From Tachypleus tridentatus (taxonomy: Eukaryota; Arthropoda; Merostomata; Xiphosura; Limulidae), in NCBI RefSeq assembly GCF_004210375.1, contig NC_134834.1:140773009-140837008 (forward strand): a stretch of 64,000 nucleotides of DNA. Direction: 5' to 3'. The notes under the pieces were generated by a model. The model was given only the letters and a program-made list of their open reading frames with translations, was not told the DNA's origin and made no database searches. The translations under genes were made by a program, and so were the position numbers. Positions 42,101 through 50,389 of the stretch are shown piece by piece (positions within the stretch are counted from its first letter, which is position 1; each line of letters starts with the position of its first letter).

Positions 42101-44784
42101 ATGAATACTCTGCATAGTGTAAGAACATTCTAAAACCAAAGATTCCTTAACCTTAAATCTGCAAATTCTAGGAATGCATTCCTATGTCTATGCATACTTA
42201 ATATCCCTATTATATCCCAGAAAGTGAAAGCTGTGGGACTAAACACAGAACAGTAAAGAAACAGCTATGATTTGATTTGTGCAAGTACACAAGTGCTGTT
42301 TTTTTTTTTTTTATTGCAAAAATAAGGATGTTTTTCATTTTCACACTTATCTAGTCTCCTTATTTTACACATATTAAGAAACTCAGTCAAGTTAGTAAAC
42401 ACAGCATTCTAATCTGATATGTGCAGGAAAATCAATTTAATCTAAAAATACCACAAGTAGGTAGGAAGGATAAATTTTGGTACAATGAAAACACAATTTA
42501 CTGCACAATTTCTGTCTTGATAACACGCATACTAATCCCTGTTTGAACACTTGAATTAAATGACTTCAAAGAAAAATTTCTCATTAAAAGAATGACATTT
42601 TCCATCGATAGAAGTACTTATAACCATGAAGGGAGCATTTACTATCAAAGAGAGATGGATGTACAGAAGAGATAAAGTCAAGAAGTCCTCTTCCGGAGGT
42701 ACAAATTTCACCTGCAATCAGAGTTCCTTAACATTGCTCAGCTTCCATCCAATCAACTCGAGGTGACTCACTATCTGCTGTAACCAAACCATTTAAACAG
42801 ATGACACTCCCAAGGATTAATCTCAGTGGAATGGAAGTGTGGATGCCTAAGAGTCTTCAAAATGGAATGGTATCTGCAGAACGTAAGACCCTATGGGAGG
42901 GTCCATACTAGACTCATAAATTATCTCTTGTCAGAGCATCATGTATCTTACCATTGATAACCAGTGGAGAAAGGATGGATATAATTTTGGTAAATGAATT
43001 ACATCAATCAGAGTTGTTTCCCTGGCATGTGAAATAATGAGCATCCACAGATATATACTGCAAGGTTCCCTAAAATCTCAACAGCAGTTTATAACACATG
43101 AACTTGTACAGGGCTATTTGAGATACCCTGAGTAGTTTATTCCCCTGCACCAAGGACATGCCACTTAACTGAGTGTTGGAAACCCTATAAATAGCTTCTG
43201 TCCAGAGTTGATGACACGAGTGACATCTCTATTTGGCATTAAGGGAGAGGCTTTGGTCAGTTTCACAGGTCCCTGTGAGCAAGCCTAGAATATACAACCC
43301 ACAATGTTGAAATTAATGAAAAAAGAAGACCTATATTGTTTCCTAAAGCATTTCAGTCTGTAATTGATGAACTAGAAACAGACTGTTCAATGCTTGATCC
43401 TGAACTTAGATAGTCCAGCACTTGATCCTGTTGAATACTTGGAAAAGAAGCAGTAGAATGGTTGGGAGAAAAACAAATGAACTGCATTGCCAATCTGCCT
43501 CAACAGAAAATCAGGTGATTTACTGAGCCAAATTCAATGTTTTATTTTCTCTCACTGACAAGACAATGTTGTACAGCAAAGTTATGTGCTTTTAGTAGTC
43601 ACTTCAGTGATGCAAAGTCCAAAAAAATAGTAAATAATCTACCATGGAAGAACTGTTATTTATTATTCATGAATACTACAATTACACATAATAGCATTCA
43701 GTTGTTAGCATATTTCTCACATACATTATCCAGTAGTTGTCAAAATACTACTCCAATTCCACTGTCAATGGCATCAATATAAAGAGTGAAGTGATAATTT
43801 TGATGAAAATAAGCCAACATCAATCACTAAAGTATACTTTATGTCTTAACTTGTTCATATTTGCATATTCACCCAAATTGTGTACCCTCCTTAGTTGATA
43901 TCAACAATACTATACTTATTGTGAAGAAATTAATTACAAATAAAGAATATCATAACACTAAACATAGAAAGCTGGGGAATTTTCCTATGATCTGAGATAA
44001 GAACTGCAATCTTTGCAAGATCTGTGAAAACTTCACTGCTGCCTATTATATAACTGACAAGCTCACTTCCATGCACAAGTGTATATAATTTTGTGGTTTT
44101 GGTTTTTTTAATACTCTGAAATATCATTCTCAGGTTCTGAGAAAAGGTCTGAAACATTCATGCATGTCATCCAGACAGATGAGATGAGACACCTCTGACA
44201 TTTCAGCCCTCTCAGTGTGTGCAAGTATCATTAACCTTTCAAAAGTAGCAGGTGTATTACCAAATAAATGGCCTAACACAACATTTATATAATTATTACT
44301 AAAGAAAGCATTCTTAATGTGTATTTTCATCAACCAGTTTGGTGATCAGTAGCTGAAAACATGCATAATAAAATGTTGAACCAATTAACATCTTTCAATA
44401 TATCCAGACATTTGTTAATATCTAGCAAATGAAATACATAGAATTTGGAAAATCTGGTGAATTACTGCCTTCATTTGCAAAGGTCTACACAAGACCCCAG
44501 CATTCCCTTCTTTTCACAATCACTACTTGAAATGTCAAAGCTTTCTCAGAGGACTATAATATTTTGACATTCAAGGTCTGCTGAATTTCAGTGTTACAAT
44601 TGAGTCTGTGGAGAAAATGTTTTATTGGATGCAAGTTATCTATGTAATGTGATGATATGTTACATCTCAATGGTCCTCATTCATGTTAGCTTGCATCTTA
44701 GGCTGAGTAATTCTATTAATCTGAAAAAGTATGAAATACAAAATAATCAGTATCCTTAATATTGTTATTTAGGGATCAATATGC

Positions 44785-44850
<66 letters not shown>

Positions 44851-47711
44851 AATGTATGCATACAGGTTCAAACAACAGCTTTCCAATAACCTTCATTATG
44901 TTAATGCATTTAGTGTATCTTGAAGTACACAAAAAACTAATGTTAATCATTTGTTTAACACAAGTACATTATCTTTTTGCATATGATGTTGGAATGTGCT
45001 AATCAATCAGTTAACATTTTATAATTAACTGTCAGCCATAAAACTGTTTAAAAGAAACTATATATTATCATCTACTGTAAGTAATCAACTGATTTGTAGC
45101 ACAGAACTTTCAACCCTTTTATAGTGCAAATCAACAGCCGCAGTAATATTTATATTTTTTAAAATTTTGTGATTTCTGTTTTACATATGTCAGTCTCTTA
45201 ATATTACAGAAAAGACTTTTTCACAGTTTCAAAAATTACCATCAGTTTTTGTTCAAACCACTAATTAAAAATCAATATTCCATAAAAACCAGTTTTGAGT
45301 TGTTAAGAAATAGAAAATTTTTTCTTTAAAAAATTTACTTGGCTAGTTTTGACAGCATCCTCTTATACCAACTTACTGCTAGATAAGACCATAAATTTAC
45401 AAATAACTTTTTTATCAAAAAAAAATAATTAAGTCAGAGTTCCTAAGCATGTGCTTATAAATTTTACCACCAAACAATCCAATTTTGCTACTTAACAATG
45501 ATATTTATGACAAATTTGATGGTGTTGCTATGGGATCTAAATTAACTCCATCCGTCACTAAGTTGTTTGTCACCATGAAATATCTTGGCTTGAAGAATGT
45601 GCTCTCTTCTTAATTTAAATAAGTATATTATAGAAGATATTCAGATGATACCTTTATTATCTTTAGACAAGTGGAATATACAAGTTTTTTAAACTACCTT
45701 AACAGTACACATCTGAATGTTAAATTCACCATGGAACATCAACATAACCACTAACAACCATCCTTTGACCTTTTTATTCATAATAAAGATGGTAAATTTG
45801 AATGTGAAATTTTCAACTAAAAAATTCTTTCACTAGTTTACATATCAACTTTGATAATGATATACCATTATCTTTTACAAACATACCGGTCCATCATGCA
45901 TGCAAATTAATCAGTAAATATGCACTTTTTTATTAAAGACGTGAACAATATTAAGGAATTCCAACAAAGAAGTAGCACTAGACAATACAAGTCTTTCTAC
46001 ACCATCTAAGTATAATGTAGCAAAACAAAATTTTTAACTATTCCCATGTACTAGAAAGTAGAATATTCTGATTAGAATTCAGTTAAACAAGCTAATCATC
46101 AAGTATACCCTCAAGCAGGTGTGGTTTTTTTTAGCTTTTTCAGGTATAATAGTTATATATCTATCTTCAAAACTTCTAATGGGATATATACATATATGTG
46201 TACAAAATATTTATGCCGTTTCTACTAGTAGGTGGTTAACAATTCACAAACAAGAATATATTGAGAATAATCAATATGTTGATTAGTAAATTTAAACCAA
46301 AAATTAACAAACAAGTGAGGCTCATTTATTTATTATAAAAAAACCAGAACATTAGCAGTGTGTCTGCTGGTCAACTAACCACAATGAACTGTAAAAAGCT
46401 GTTACTTGACCAAAATATGAATTTCTTTTTTACTAATGCAGGTATACCAGATGCACCAGTATCACATTCAATTAGTAAACATCAGTAGCTCTGACATTGT
46501 TTTATTCTGCTACACATTTTGTACAATTCCTTAGTTTAATCACCTCTCTAATCATTATTTGTGGTTCTCTCGATGAGATACGGATATACAAAAGAGATAA
46601 AAAGTTATGACAAAATAATACCACCAATGGTTGTGTATATATAAATTGTAATTCATCGACATATAATTTCTATAATGAAAATGTAATTTATGTCACCAAA
46701 TCGATTGTTGAAAAAAATATCTAGAGTACATAGATAAAGCCCTACACAACAGTGGAAAGCATATACAACAGTCATAAACCACCTTCACTTGTGTGACTAC
46801 TTCCATAACTATTAATAATAATAAGCGTAATACTTTTTGAAGTTGTATAAATCATTAGCTAATATATCCTTTTTACTACATTACAGAAGGGTATAATTTA
46901 TAAAGACTAACGTTTAATGTACATTATACAGAAAGATAACAGTTAGCAAGTCCACAACTACTAAGAATCATGCATTTTAAACATTCAGATGGCGAACGTT
47001 TATTTCCACATCAAACACTGCAATAGGTAGTCATTGTATCATAGCCTCAAAATATTAAAATTTCTGTACGAGACGTAACACTCCACGACTTTGGGTGACC
47101 TAAATCAAGGGTTTCTAACAGTATCTCCTTGAACATAAAAATAACGTGGTAATGCTGATAATCAATTTTCTTTGGGTAATTTTCTTTTTTCCCATTAATA
47201 ATTACACTGACATAATAAACAAACTGCAGACATTATTAAGCTTCGAAGAAAGGCCATAGTTAGTGAAAATTTACCAGAGGTTCAAACACCGACAAGCACA
47301 GAAAGTCAGCCTTTTCCGTATTTCCGGGTAATATTAAATAGAATTTTACATTTAATTTTAAATTTTGACCGAGATCTGGACCTCAGTTGCCTCATTGTTG
47401 GATACTGGCATGCAAAGTTCGAAGCAAGTTTACAACACTAACCACCAAAATAACTATTATGCTTTTAATATATTTATTTATAAATTATCATTGGATTATT
47501 TTCATACAACCGAAAGATTTCGCTCGTTAGGAAATTTCGTTTTAACGTTTGGCCTAAAAGAAATAATTTGATGTTTCGAGAAGATTGTTTCATATATATC
47601 ATAATTACATACCTGAGAAGCACATATTTTTGGAGTGTAATTAGTAGACATTTTCAAAACCTTGTCTCGGGGTTTTTCGAACAATTCGTCATCAAATTCA
47701 CAAAAATCCAT
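15035..47711 (-). CDS. C8orf76: C8orf76 orthologue (TPR-like protein), whole gene as far as traced, seven coding exons
   Basis: The joined coding exons are 47711-47613, 39473-39228, 27628-27544, 26932-26458, 18536-18464, 16577-16518 and 15112-15035. Each is flanked by AG and GT, and all six junction phases agree (0, 0, 1, 2, 0, 0). They give 372 codons without a stop; human C8orf76 is about 380 residues. Matches to the human protein, from memory, run in order: an acidic start (EFDDELFEKPRD against EFEDSVFEERPER), PKICASQ-WF against AKLCEPQWF, a TPR-like helix pair (GLARCLIFLKQFNKALLLA), a second TPR-like unit (QQCIQAHPWHVDFWIRLG), then ARFLLQ...SFVLL against TRLLLQ...SFALE. I infer a soluble helical-repeat adaptor; the biochemical role of the family is not known to me. 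The last exon is not settled. Introns contain piggyBac, LINE, Tc1 and Gypsy debris. Confidence in orthology is high, and lower for the C-terminal exons. Confidence 0.88.
15428..15706 (+). repeat. Full-length tRNA-headed SINE (family A)
   Basis: The head reads GCCCAGCATGGCCAGGTGGG, then TTCGACTCGTAATCTGAGG, then the B box GGTTCAAATCC at 15481-15491: a tRNA-like pol III promoter. The body continues with a zone TCAATCCCACTACTCACTGG, then GATGACTAGCTGCCTTCCCT and the tail GTGTAGCTTTGTGC. It ends in an A-rich run (AAAAAACAAATAAAC). It sits in the intron region upstream of nothing coding on the plus strand. The T-loop and anticodon stem are tRNA-like but this is not a functional tRNA gene. Confidence 0.93.
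16518..16577 (-). CDS. C8orf76: C8orf76 orthologue, exon 6
   Basis: A 60-base, phase 0/0 exon encoding INQLLRSLNVGGRFEDLATQ. It has a good acceptor (TTTTTTATTCCCAG) and donor (GTAATT). It follows exon 5 without gap or stop and occupies the place of the human segment DKMKGFSFKEDTLLLIAEVM, with weak similarity. Confidence 0.75.
16685..16788. repeat. Nested palindrome, MITE-like
   Basis: Outer arms AAAATCACAGC and GCTGTGATTTT enclose a central perfect palindrome GTTTATTTGTAT-GCTT-ATACAAATAAAC (16727-16754). The layout resembles a short non-autonomous DNA transposon or foldback element inside the intron between C8orf76 exons 5 and 6. Confidence 0.6.
18464..18536 (-). CDS. C8orf76: C8orf76 orthologue, exon 5
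   Basis: Seventy-three bases entered in phase 2 and left in phase 0. Together with the two bases from exon 4 it encodes 25 residues, RFLLQGSMAGCHSFVLLKKK then EQEKK. The pattern RFLLQ...SFVLLKKKEQEK matches human RLLLQ...SFALERNLRTQQEIEDK. The donor is GTAAAT. The acceptor is AT-rich and ends ATGAATAG, which is weaker than the others. Confidence 0.8.
18990..20084 (-). pseudogene. CR1/Jockey-like LINE, 3' half of the reverse transcriptase
   Basis: The minus strand carries VDLLYLNFQKAFDKV (RT palm) at about 20030-20080. Next is a 78-codon frame (19768-19532) with ANCEEDAAEFQKDLDNLVSWA, a CNKCKIL block and KERDLGAVVDQSLKPS. Towards 19100 come a VKEDLIEVF-like zone and VVDLWNGLPLWR, the usual end of such ORF2 proteins. 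Stops and frameshifts are frequent. The upper end is cut by the Tc1 element that starts at 20085, and the upstream RT part resumes beyond it. Confidence 0.85.
20085..21245 (-). mobile_element. Tc1-type DNA transposon, degraded, inserted in the LINE
   Basis: It begins after TA with CAGTACTGTGCAAAAGTGTT, a Tc1-type terminal repeat. Reading the minus strand from about 21230 downwards, the blocks fall in Tc1 order: LSVEQRIHIKALCHTGWTL, ISADLKCSPN, GRGRTSELNDTDVKYLHFCSL, KRKTATDLRREVN, YHETRRKQCDGLGMF, YRILNQYKCHQTLIHHASPG and a NTLPNYAEI zone just after the catalytic block. Several frameshifts and stops make it dead. The matching far terminal repeat is not recognisable, so the upper boundary is approximate. 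Confidence 0.88.
21600..22130 (-). pseudogene. Same LINE, upstream part of the reverse transcriptase
   Basis: On the minus strand the order is DEDLSSILQLEQLLGGNKVRE (about 21990-22060), a VNISPK-like linker, TVEVKEANKY, a VTPLFKK-like zone, YRPISL-like remains and GLEILIK...SQHCFTKRKFCFTNLLK (about 21660-21780). This is the order found in CR1/Jockey-type ORF2 proteins and it leads into the palm motif found at 20.03-20.08 kb. The plus-strand 124-codon frame over the same DNA is only its shadow. Confidence 0.75.
22140..23790. other. Intronic DNA of the C8orf76 orthologue, no genes recognised
   Basis: AT-rich DNA between LINE and Gypsy remains. It holds the strong foldback at 23051-23122 and nothing else I can name. 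Confidence 0.5.
23051..23122. repeat. Near-perfect 32-bp inverted repeat (hairpin)
   Basis: Arms TCTCAGAATGGCTGGTATGG... (23051-23082) and its complement (23091-23122) match at 31 of 32 positions, with an 8-base spacer. The arm core GGCTGGTATGGGTATT is also present near 55.49 kb and, as GCTGGTATGGATAG, near 24.93 kb, so it belongs to the same dispersed foldback family. Confidence 0.92.
23780..24900 (-). pseudogene. Ty3/Gypsy retrotransposon integrase remnant
   Basis: Minus-strand blocks lie in integrase order. Near 24730 is a zinc-binding zone (HFHKLQTAGCLGVKKRVENV). Near 24400-24500 is the catalytic core (NNYIMVVIGYFTK, LEAYAVSKQQAETLVKKLV, NEFVSEFGV). Then comes a KTRTTT zone. At 24091-23822 is the C-terminal domain (VGKGYILYCKESVIWFMEF resembles the GPY/F pattern). 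The frame is broken many times. No long terminal repeats were recognised. Confidence 0.8.
24910..25010 (+). repeat. Copy of the CAAACAACGTTTCRACC dispersed repeat
   Basis: AACAGCTGGTATGGATAGAG is followed by GGAGCAAACAACGTTTCAACC and a TCATTTTCAGGTTCAC tail. It is the same family as the copies at 10.5 and 55.5 kb, and it interrupts Gypsy-derived DNA. Confidence 0.75.
25130..25450 (-). pseudogene. Possible Gypsy gag-like remnant
   Basis: The minus strand reads SYVTLYRGQKRP and MNLKDIEMFCVK-like blocks near 25120-25190, after a GRKYPEQ zone, a pattern reminiscent of LTR-retrotransposon gag. It lies next to integrase remains of the same orientation. Similarity is weak and several stops intervene. 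Confidence 0.35.
26458..26932 (-). CDS. C8orf76: C8orf76 orthologue, exon 4 (second TPR-like unit and linker)
   Basis: A 475-base exon entered in phase 1 and left in phase 2, acceptor CTGTTTTAG and donor GTAAGA. It begins EELKVLQQCIQAHPWHVDFW, matching human [20 protein letters not shown]. A polar, poorly conserved linker of about 110 residues follows, rich in S, N, E and K. It closes with REYLFVCVCLLRA, which leads into the conserved block of exon 5. Without splicing the frame meets a stop one codon past the junction, which supports the donor call. Confidence 0.92.
27544..27628 (-). CDS. C8orf76: C8orf76 orthologue, exon 3
   Basis: Eighty-five bases: 28 codons plus one base (phase 1 exit). 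The acceptor is TCTTTTCAG and the donor GTACCA. The peptide YESSTNIDQKVVSNSLLGVL fits the human NKATNTDHLTTVLYLQLAI segment between the two TPR-like units. It is too short to be found as an open frame; it was located by splice signals and by joining to its neighbours. Confidence 0.85.
27820..29382 (+). mobile_element. piggyBac-type transposon, degraded transposase and 3' end
   Basis: It starts in decayed sequence (EANNEKEIYEFIGLIMLMGI). A 117-codon frame (27993-28346) carries ISMYFSTDPLLATPI, KNQFLLLLSMLHFADN and CIDESLILLKDR...QYIPSKRARFGVKV, the first part of the DDE domain. A second frame (28539-28847) has IGVFHWKDKRD and DYNHYMGRVDLCDSVL, the late DDE zone. The last part runs from MMDTAVYNALVVYKLL to a cysteine-rich tail (CKVCSDKSTRRKSRYECTDC, then CVNPCFKTFH) in another frame. 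The 3' end GCAGTCAACAGGTTAA fits a piggyBac terminal repeat plus TTAA target. No 5' TTAA end was found. It sits in the intron between C8orf76 exons 2 and 3, in the opposite direction. Confidence 0.9.
29371..29382 (+). repeat. piggyBac 3' terminal repeat and TTAA target site
   Basis: AGCAGTCAACAGG followed by TTAA, about 160 bases past the transposase stop. piggyBac elements insert at TTAA and often end in a sequence close to GTCAA-GGG-TTAA. Confidence 0.6.
32029..32138 (+). repeat. Three-copy tandem repeat, 37-bp unit
   Basis: The unit begins CAGTACAACATAGAATCTCA and starts at 32041, 32078 and 32115, an exact 37-base period. Copies differ by only one or two bases until the third diverges after CTCAAATG. 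Confidence 0.9.
33480..33860 (+). repeat. Unclassified dispersed repeat, copy 1
   Basis: Contains ATCAGTCAGAGGTGTTTCTC and about 300 bases later AAAGGCTTTGACCAGTATCA followed by CAGGTCCCTGTAAG. Both landmarks recur in the same order near 43007 and 43247. Confidence 0.6.
35160..35790 (-). pseudogene. Possible Tc1/mariner-like transposase remnant
   Basis: The minus strand near 35290-35350 reads VPSPGMNIIETLWTYLKTEK, close to the SPDLNPIENLWxxLK motif that holds the third catalytic residue in Tc1/mariner transposases. Upstream DNA (35640-35720) reads SEYLRASSLRDVCVQVITN-like text. Frames shift often and no terminal repeats were seen. Confidence 0.45.
35800..39227. other. Intronic AT-rich DNA, no gene recognised
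   Basis: Between the Tc1-like piece and C8orf76 exon 2. Open frames are short (up to 88 codons) and without family resemblance. No obvious repeats. Confidence 0.5.
39228..39473 (-). CDS. C8orf76: C8orf76 orthologue, exon 2 (first TPR-like unit)
   Basis: Eighty-two codons, phase 0 at both ends, acceptor TTTTTAG and donor GTATGT. It begins with WF, which completes the conserved CxxQWF block with exon 1. It then encodes a helical stretch with QADLLFFQNCYSEAAEAYRK followed by RDCVEGLARCLIFLKQFNKA. These match the human KGDLAYRRQEYQKALQEY and [20 protein letters not shown] region, the best-conserved part of the family and TPR-like in pattern. Confidence 0.92.
39480..43490. other. Intronic DNA with unclassified repeat remains
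   Basis: The minus strand from 40080 to about 41330 shows protein-like runs in shifting frames (for example KHGVKYCF, CKFENGDSSG, NFSLKALHNWFLTALI and the 76-codon frame at 40345-40115). This suggests an old element that I cannot name. A second copy of the repeat at 33.5 kb lies at 43000-43300. Confidence 0.35.
43000..43300 (+). repeat. Unclassified dispersed repeat, copy 2
   Basis: ATCAATCAGAGTTGTTTCCC near 43007 and GAGAGGCTTTGGTCAGTTTC then ACAGGTCCCTGTGAG near 43245-43280 match landmarks of the copy at 33.5-33.86 kb, in the same order and orientation. Confidence 0.6.
43500..44640 (-). pseudogene. Ty3/Gypsy retrotransposon reverse transcriptase and RNase H remnant
   Basis: The minus strand shows RT blocks in order. 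Near 44480-44560 is a zone with SEKALTFQVVIVKRR. At 44333-44130 is a frame with FGNTPATFERLMILA and LICLDDMHE, the last being the YLDD-type catalytic motif with C for Y. A VFTDLAKIA zone follows, then near 43740-43790 an RNase H start (IDAIDSGIGVV, in place of TDASxxGIGAV). Many stops and frameshifts; the element is dead. Integrase is not seen next to it, so it is separate from the integrase at 24 kb. Confidence 0.8.
44786..44848. repeat. (TG)n microsatellite
   Basis: About 31 uninterrupted TG (CA on the other strand) dinucleotides. The open frames on both strands across it, coding for alternating Cys-Val or Thr-His, are artefacts of the repeat. Confidence 0.98.
45460..46180 (+). pseudogene. 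Penelope-like retroelement reverse transcriptase remnant
   Basis: Near 45490-45545 the plus strand reads IYDKFDGVAMGSKLTPS, the hallmark block of Penelope-type RTs (DGVAMGSPLxP). Then come RYSDDTFIIF (45630-45665), the catalytic block with a serine in place of valine, FLNYLNSTHLNVKFTMEH, and further along HINFDNDIPLSFTN. Frames shift at several points. No GIY-YIG endonuclease motif was found downstream. Confidence 0.75.
46190..47612. other. First intron of the C8orf76 orthologue, no further genes
   Basis: AT-rich DNA between the Penelope remnant and exon 1. Open frames here are short and partly overlap exon 1 on the other strand. Nothing else recognised. Confidence 0.5.
47613..47711 (-). CDS. 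C8orf76: C8orf76 orthologue, exon 1 (start codon)
   Basis: Thirty-three codons ending CASQ before the donor GTATGT. I chose the ATG that begins MDFCEFDDELFEKP because its context (GAAATGG, purine at -3 and G at +4) is strong and it lines up with the human start MDSG...EFEDSVFEE. An in-frame ATG lies 10 codons upstream (MCNLNCLYE) in weak context (T at -3) and is probably not used. The exon ends in phase 0. Confidence 0.88.
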
Positions 47712-48980
47712 TTCGTACAGACAATTCAAATTACACATCAAAACTTAACGCTAAATAAATTTGAAATATATTGATTATGCACATCCACTATATCTAAATT
47801 GTAAACTGCCCTCTATTGAACATTAAAATATATTACTTAGTCTTTTTTTCTGTTTGTTTGTTTTTTCAAATACATTACATGTCACGTGAATGACGGAAAG
47901 GGTGTAATAGACTTGGTGTACCAAGTTCGATATTCATAAAACTTTTGATCAGGTACCACAGAAAATTAATCAAGTAAACAACGTCAGTGTATGTCGGGGA
48001 AGGACTTAAATTATGTTATAAGATGAATAGAACTACATTAGATCATGCAAATAGGTTTTATTGATACAGTCCGGTGAAACTGACAAGTTTATCTCAGTGA
48101 AGTGTTTCAGTAGGCAGTGTTTACGCCTTCCATTTTTCTTATTCATATGAATGGTATTGACACAAACGAAATTATGCAATTGGAAAAGATTCTTAAATTA
48201 ATTAAATTTGGTATTTCTAGCTATACTGAGGGTGTTGATATGTTAGAAAAATATGTTTGATTAATCTGTGAGTCGAACGAAAATTGGTAAATTATTTTTG
48301 ATCATACTCGGTGCAAAATGATACATTTGTTATCATAATTTGTATCACACGTTTAATAGAAATGGGAATCTACTTAATAATGTGACTGATTATAAGGATG
48401 CTGGCATATTGGTGTACCTACAAGTCACTCTTGCCAACGAAGCCCTGAATTTATTGACGTATTGATTATATTTCCAAAGAAATAATTATCTCTTACAGTT
48501 AAGTAGATGTTCAGTTTGAATAATTTTTCGAGTGGCAGTAAAAGTTCAATATATATATCGTGAAAGTCTGTAAGTGAAAGCGAACTCTTAGTTCATACTG
48601 GGCTTTCTGAAGCTTTGTAATGTACTTTAAACGTCGTATATTAAAAGTTCTACAAGTTATTTTTTAAGGATACTTCACTTTTCTGTGTTTTCCAGAGGAA
48701 AACAATACGCACATATTTGCTAAAAGTGAGTGTAATCTGAGGATTTTTATTAGCGCTCATTCTCCAATAATTTTTTTGCAAGACAGGGGAAGTGAATCTG
48801 AAGTGAGGTGTAACATAAAGTCGAGAAACGTAACACAGGTTGCAAAGCAGTTACGTCAAGTTTCTGGTTTTCTTTCAAAGCAGCCTCTTTTAAAGTAAAA
48901 GTGTGGTCAATATTTCAACTGTCGGAATTTGGTACATTCAGTAAATTACATTTAATAACAATCTCGAATTTTGTTTCTGT
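47712..48980. other. Upstream region of the C8orf76 orthologue
   Basis: Contains the probable promoter (E-box at 47883-47888) within the first 200 bases. Beyond it the plus strand has only fragments, for example a 35-codon frame from 48148 and a run TQVAKQLRQVSGFLSKQP near 48835-48890 that could belong to the Polinton-like debris further on. Confidence 0.35.
47883..47888. promoter_or_regulatory. E-box CACGTG upstream of the C8orf76 orthologue
   Basis: A palindromic CACGTG within GTCACGTGAATGACG lies about 170 bases upstream of the chosen start codon, next to a TGACG half-site. Such sites bind bHLH-ZIP factors (USF/MITF/TFE type) in animals. The location suits a core promoter, but a hexamer can occur by chance. 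Confidence 0.3.
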
Positions 48981-48983
48981 ATC

Positions 48984-49108
48984 GCCTCCAAGTGGCACAG
49001 TGGTATGTCTGCGGACTTACACACTAAAAACCGGGTTTCGATACCCGTGGTGGGCAGAGCACAGATAGCCTATCGTGTAGCTTTGTGCTTGATTCTAAAC
49101 AAACAATT
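48984..49108 (+). repeat. Short SINE (family B)
   Basis: GCCTCCAAGTGGCACAGTGG, then TCTGCGGACTTACACACTAA and GGGTTTCGATACCCGTGGTG form a tRNA-like head with a B box. The tail GCACAGATAGCC...GTAGCTTTGTGC is shared with family A SINEs although the heads differ. Confidence 0.88.
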
Positions 49109-49369
49109 AAAGCTGCTATATCAAAAAGTAAGAATTGTCTAAAAATATCTTAACTATGAAATGCTTCTCTAACTCATTCTTAAGCATTTATTCAATCCAT
49201 AGTACAAACCAGAAGTTAAATTATGTCAATCGCTGGATCCTGTTAATATTGCCAGTCATATAGGGTTTAACTTTGCCTTCTGTAGAGGCCAAATTACAAC
49301 TATTGCTACAGACATTAAACGAAATTAAAAAAGTTGGTTGAAATTCATCAATTGTAGCAAATAAAATAG

Positions 49370-50360
49370 ATAAAACTCTACAATATATTTATTATAATCA
49401 CAACATTAGTCTACATGTTTCATATAGGTCAGTGAAAAATATTAGGTAAAGCCTTCAATTTAATTCGAGTCAAGGACTGGTTGAAATGCCGAGATATGTA
49501 TAGATCGCATAAATCTGTAAGATACAAATTTTTGAGAAACAGAGTGATAATTTATTGCAGCAGGCTAATTTACTAGAAATATCTAACATAATATATTATA
49601 ACAATCAGTATAAGTATTTCTTAAAGTGTACCGACTTGTATTCGAAATATGGATGAGTTGTTTCACACAAAAGATAAGAAAGGAGCGACACTCGTAAAGG
49701 CCTTCAAGAAGAATTTAAAACATGGTCGAAAATATTGTAAGTTTTATAGCGATTCTAGAACAAAATTTACTAATACACTATTTCAACATTATCTCAAGAA
49801 ACAAGAAATATATTTCTTTACTACACATAATGAAACAAAATTTTCTATAGTTGAAAGTTTTATTCATACTCTTAAAACTAAAACGTGATACTGTTTTAAC
49901 CACCATGGACCATTGAAGTACATTTTGATATTAAAAAATTTAGTCAGTGTCTATAGTAGGTCGTACCGCCACAAAATTAAAATGAGACCAATAGACGTTA
50001 AGCCTACTAATCAGAATGTGGTGTGGAAAAATATCTCTTCATACCCAAATAAAAGGGAAATTTCGATTCCAAGAGGTGATCAATAGAAGAAAGGATATTT
50101 ACCTTGGGGAACAGACGAAATATTTATATTTCACAAGAGATTGGTGAAAACCTTCACTGTTGACACAGTGCAAGACCGCCTCAGTGCTGGAACATTTTGT
50201 GAATCTGAATTACAACATGTTATCAAATCCTCGAATGATGTATATGCTGTGGAAGAAACATTACATTAACAATGACGTGATAAAAACAAATAGTATTTTG
50301 TTAAATGGAAAGGATATCCAGATAAGCGTAATTGTTGTATCCCTGGAACTCATCTGAATC
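49370..50360 (+). pseudogene. Polinton/Maverick-type integrase with chromodomain, degraded
   Basis: Plus-strand blocks in order: LQYIYYNHNISLHVS (about 49380-49425), VKDWLKCRDMYRSHKSVRYK (49465-49530), YKYFLKCTDLYSKYG (49610-49650), then an open 79-codon frame (49649-49888) with KDKKGATLVKAFKK, SDSRTKFTNTLFQHYLKKQ and THNETKFSIVESFIHTLK, the rve catalytic core. After a frameshift come KMRPIDVKPTNQNVVWKN and IPRGDQ. The C-terminal part has IFHKRLVKTFTV, AGTFCESELQHVI and YFVKWKGYPDK, a chromodomain signature. Polinton integrases and related retroelement integrases share this layout. It is broken in several places. Confidence 0.82.
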
Positions 50361-50389
50361 AGCTGCTATCATAACATGCAAAGTATAAT

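Noticed and set aside
44765..45002. Coding frames with Cys-Val or Thr-His repeats
   Set aside because: Both arise from the (TG)n microsatellite and are open on both strands.
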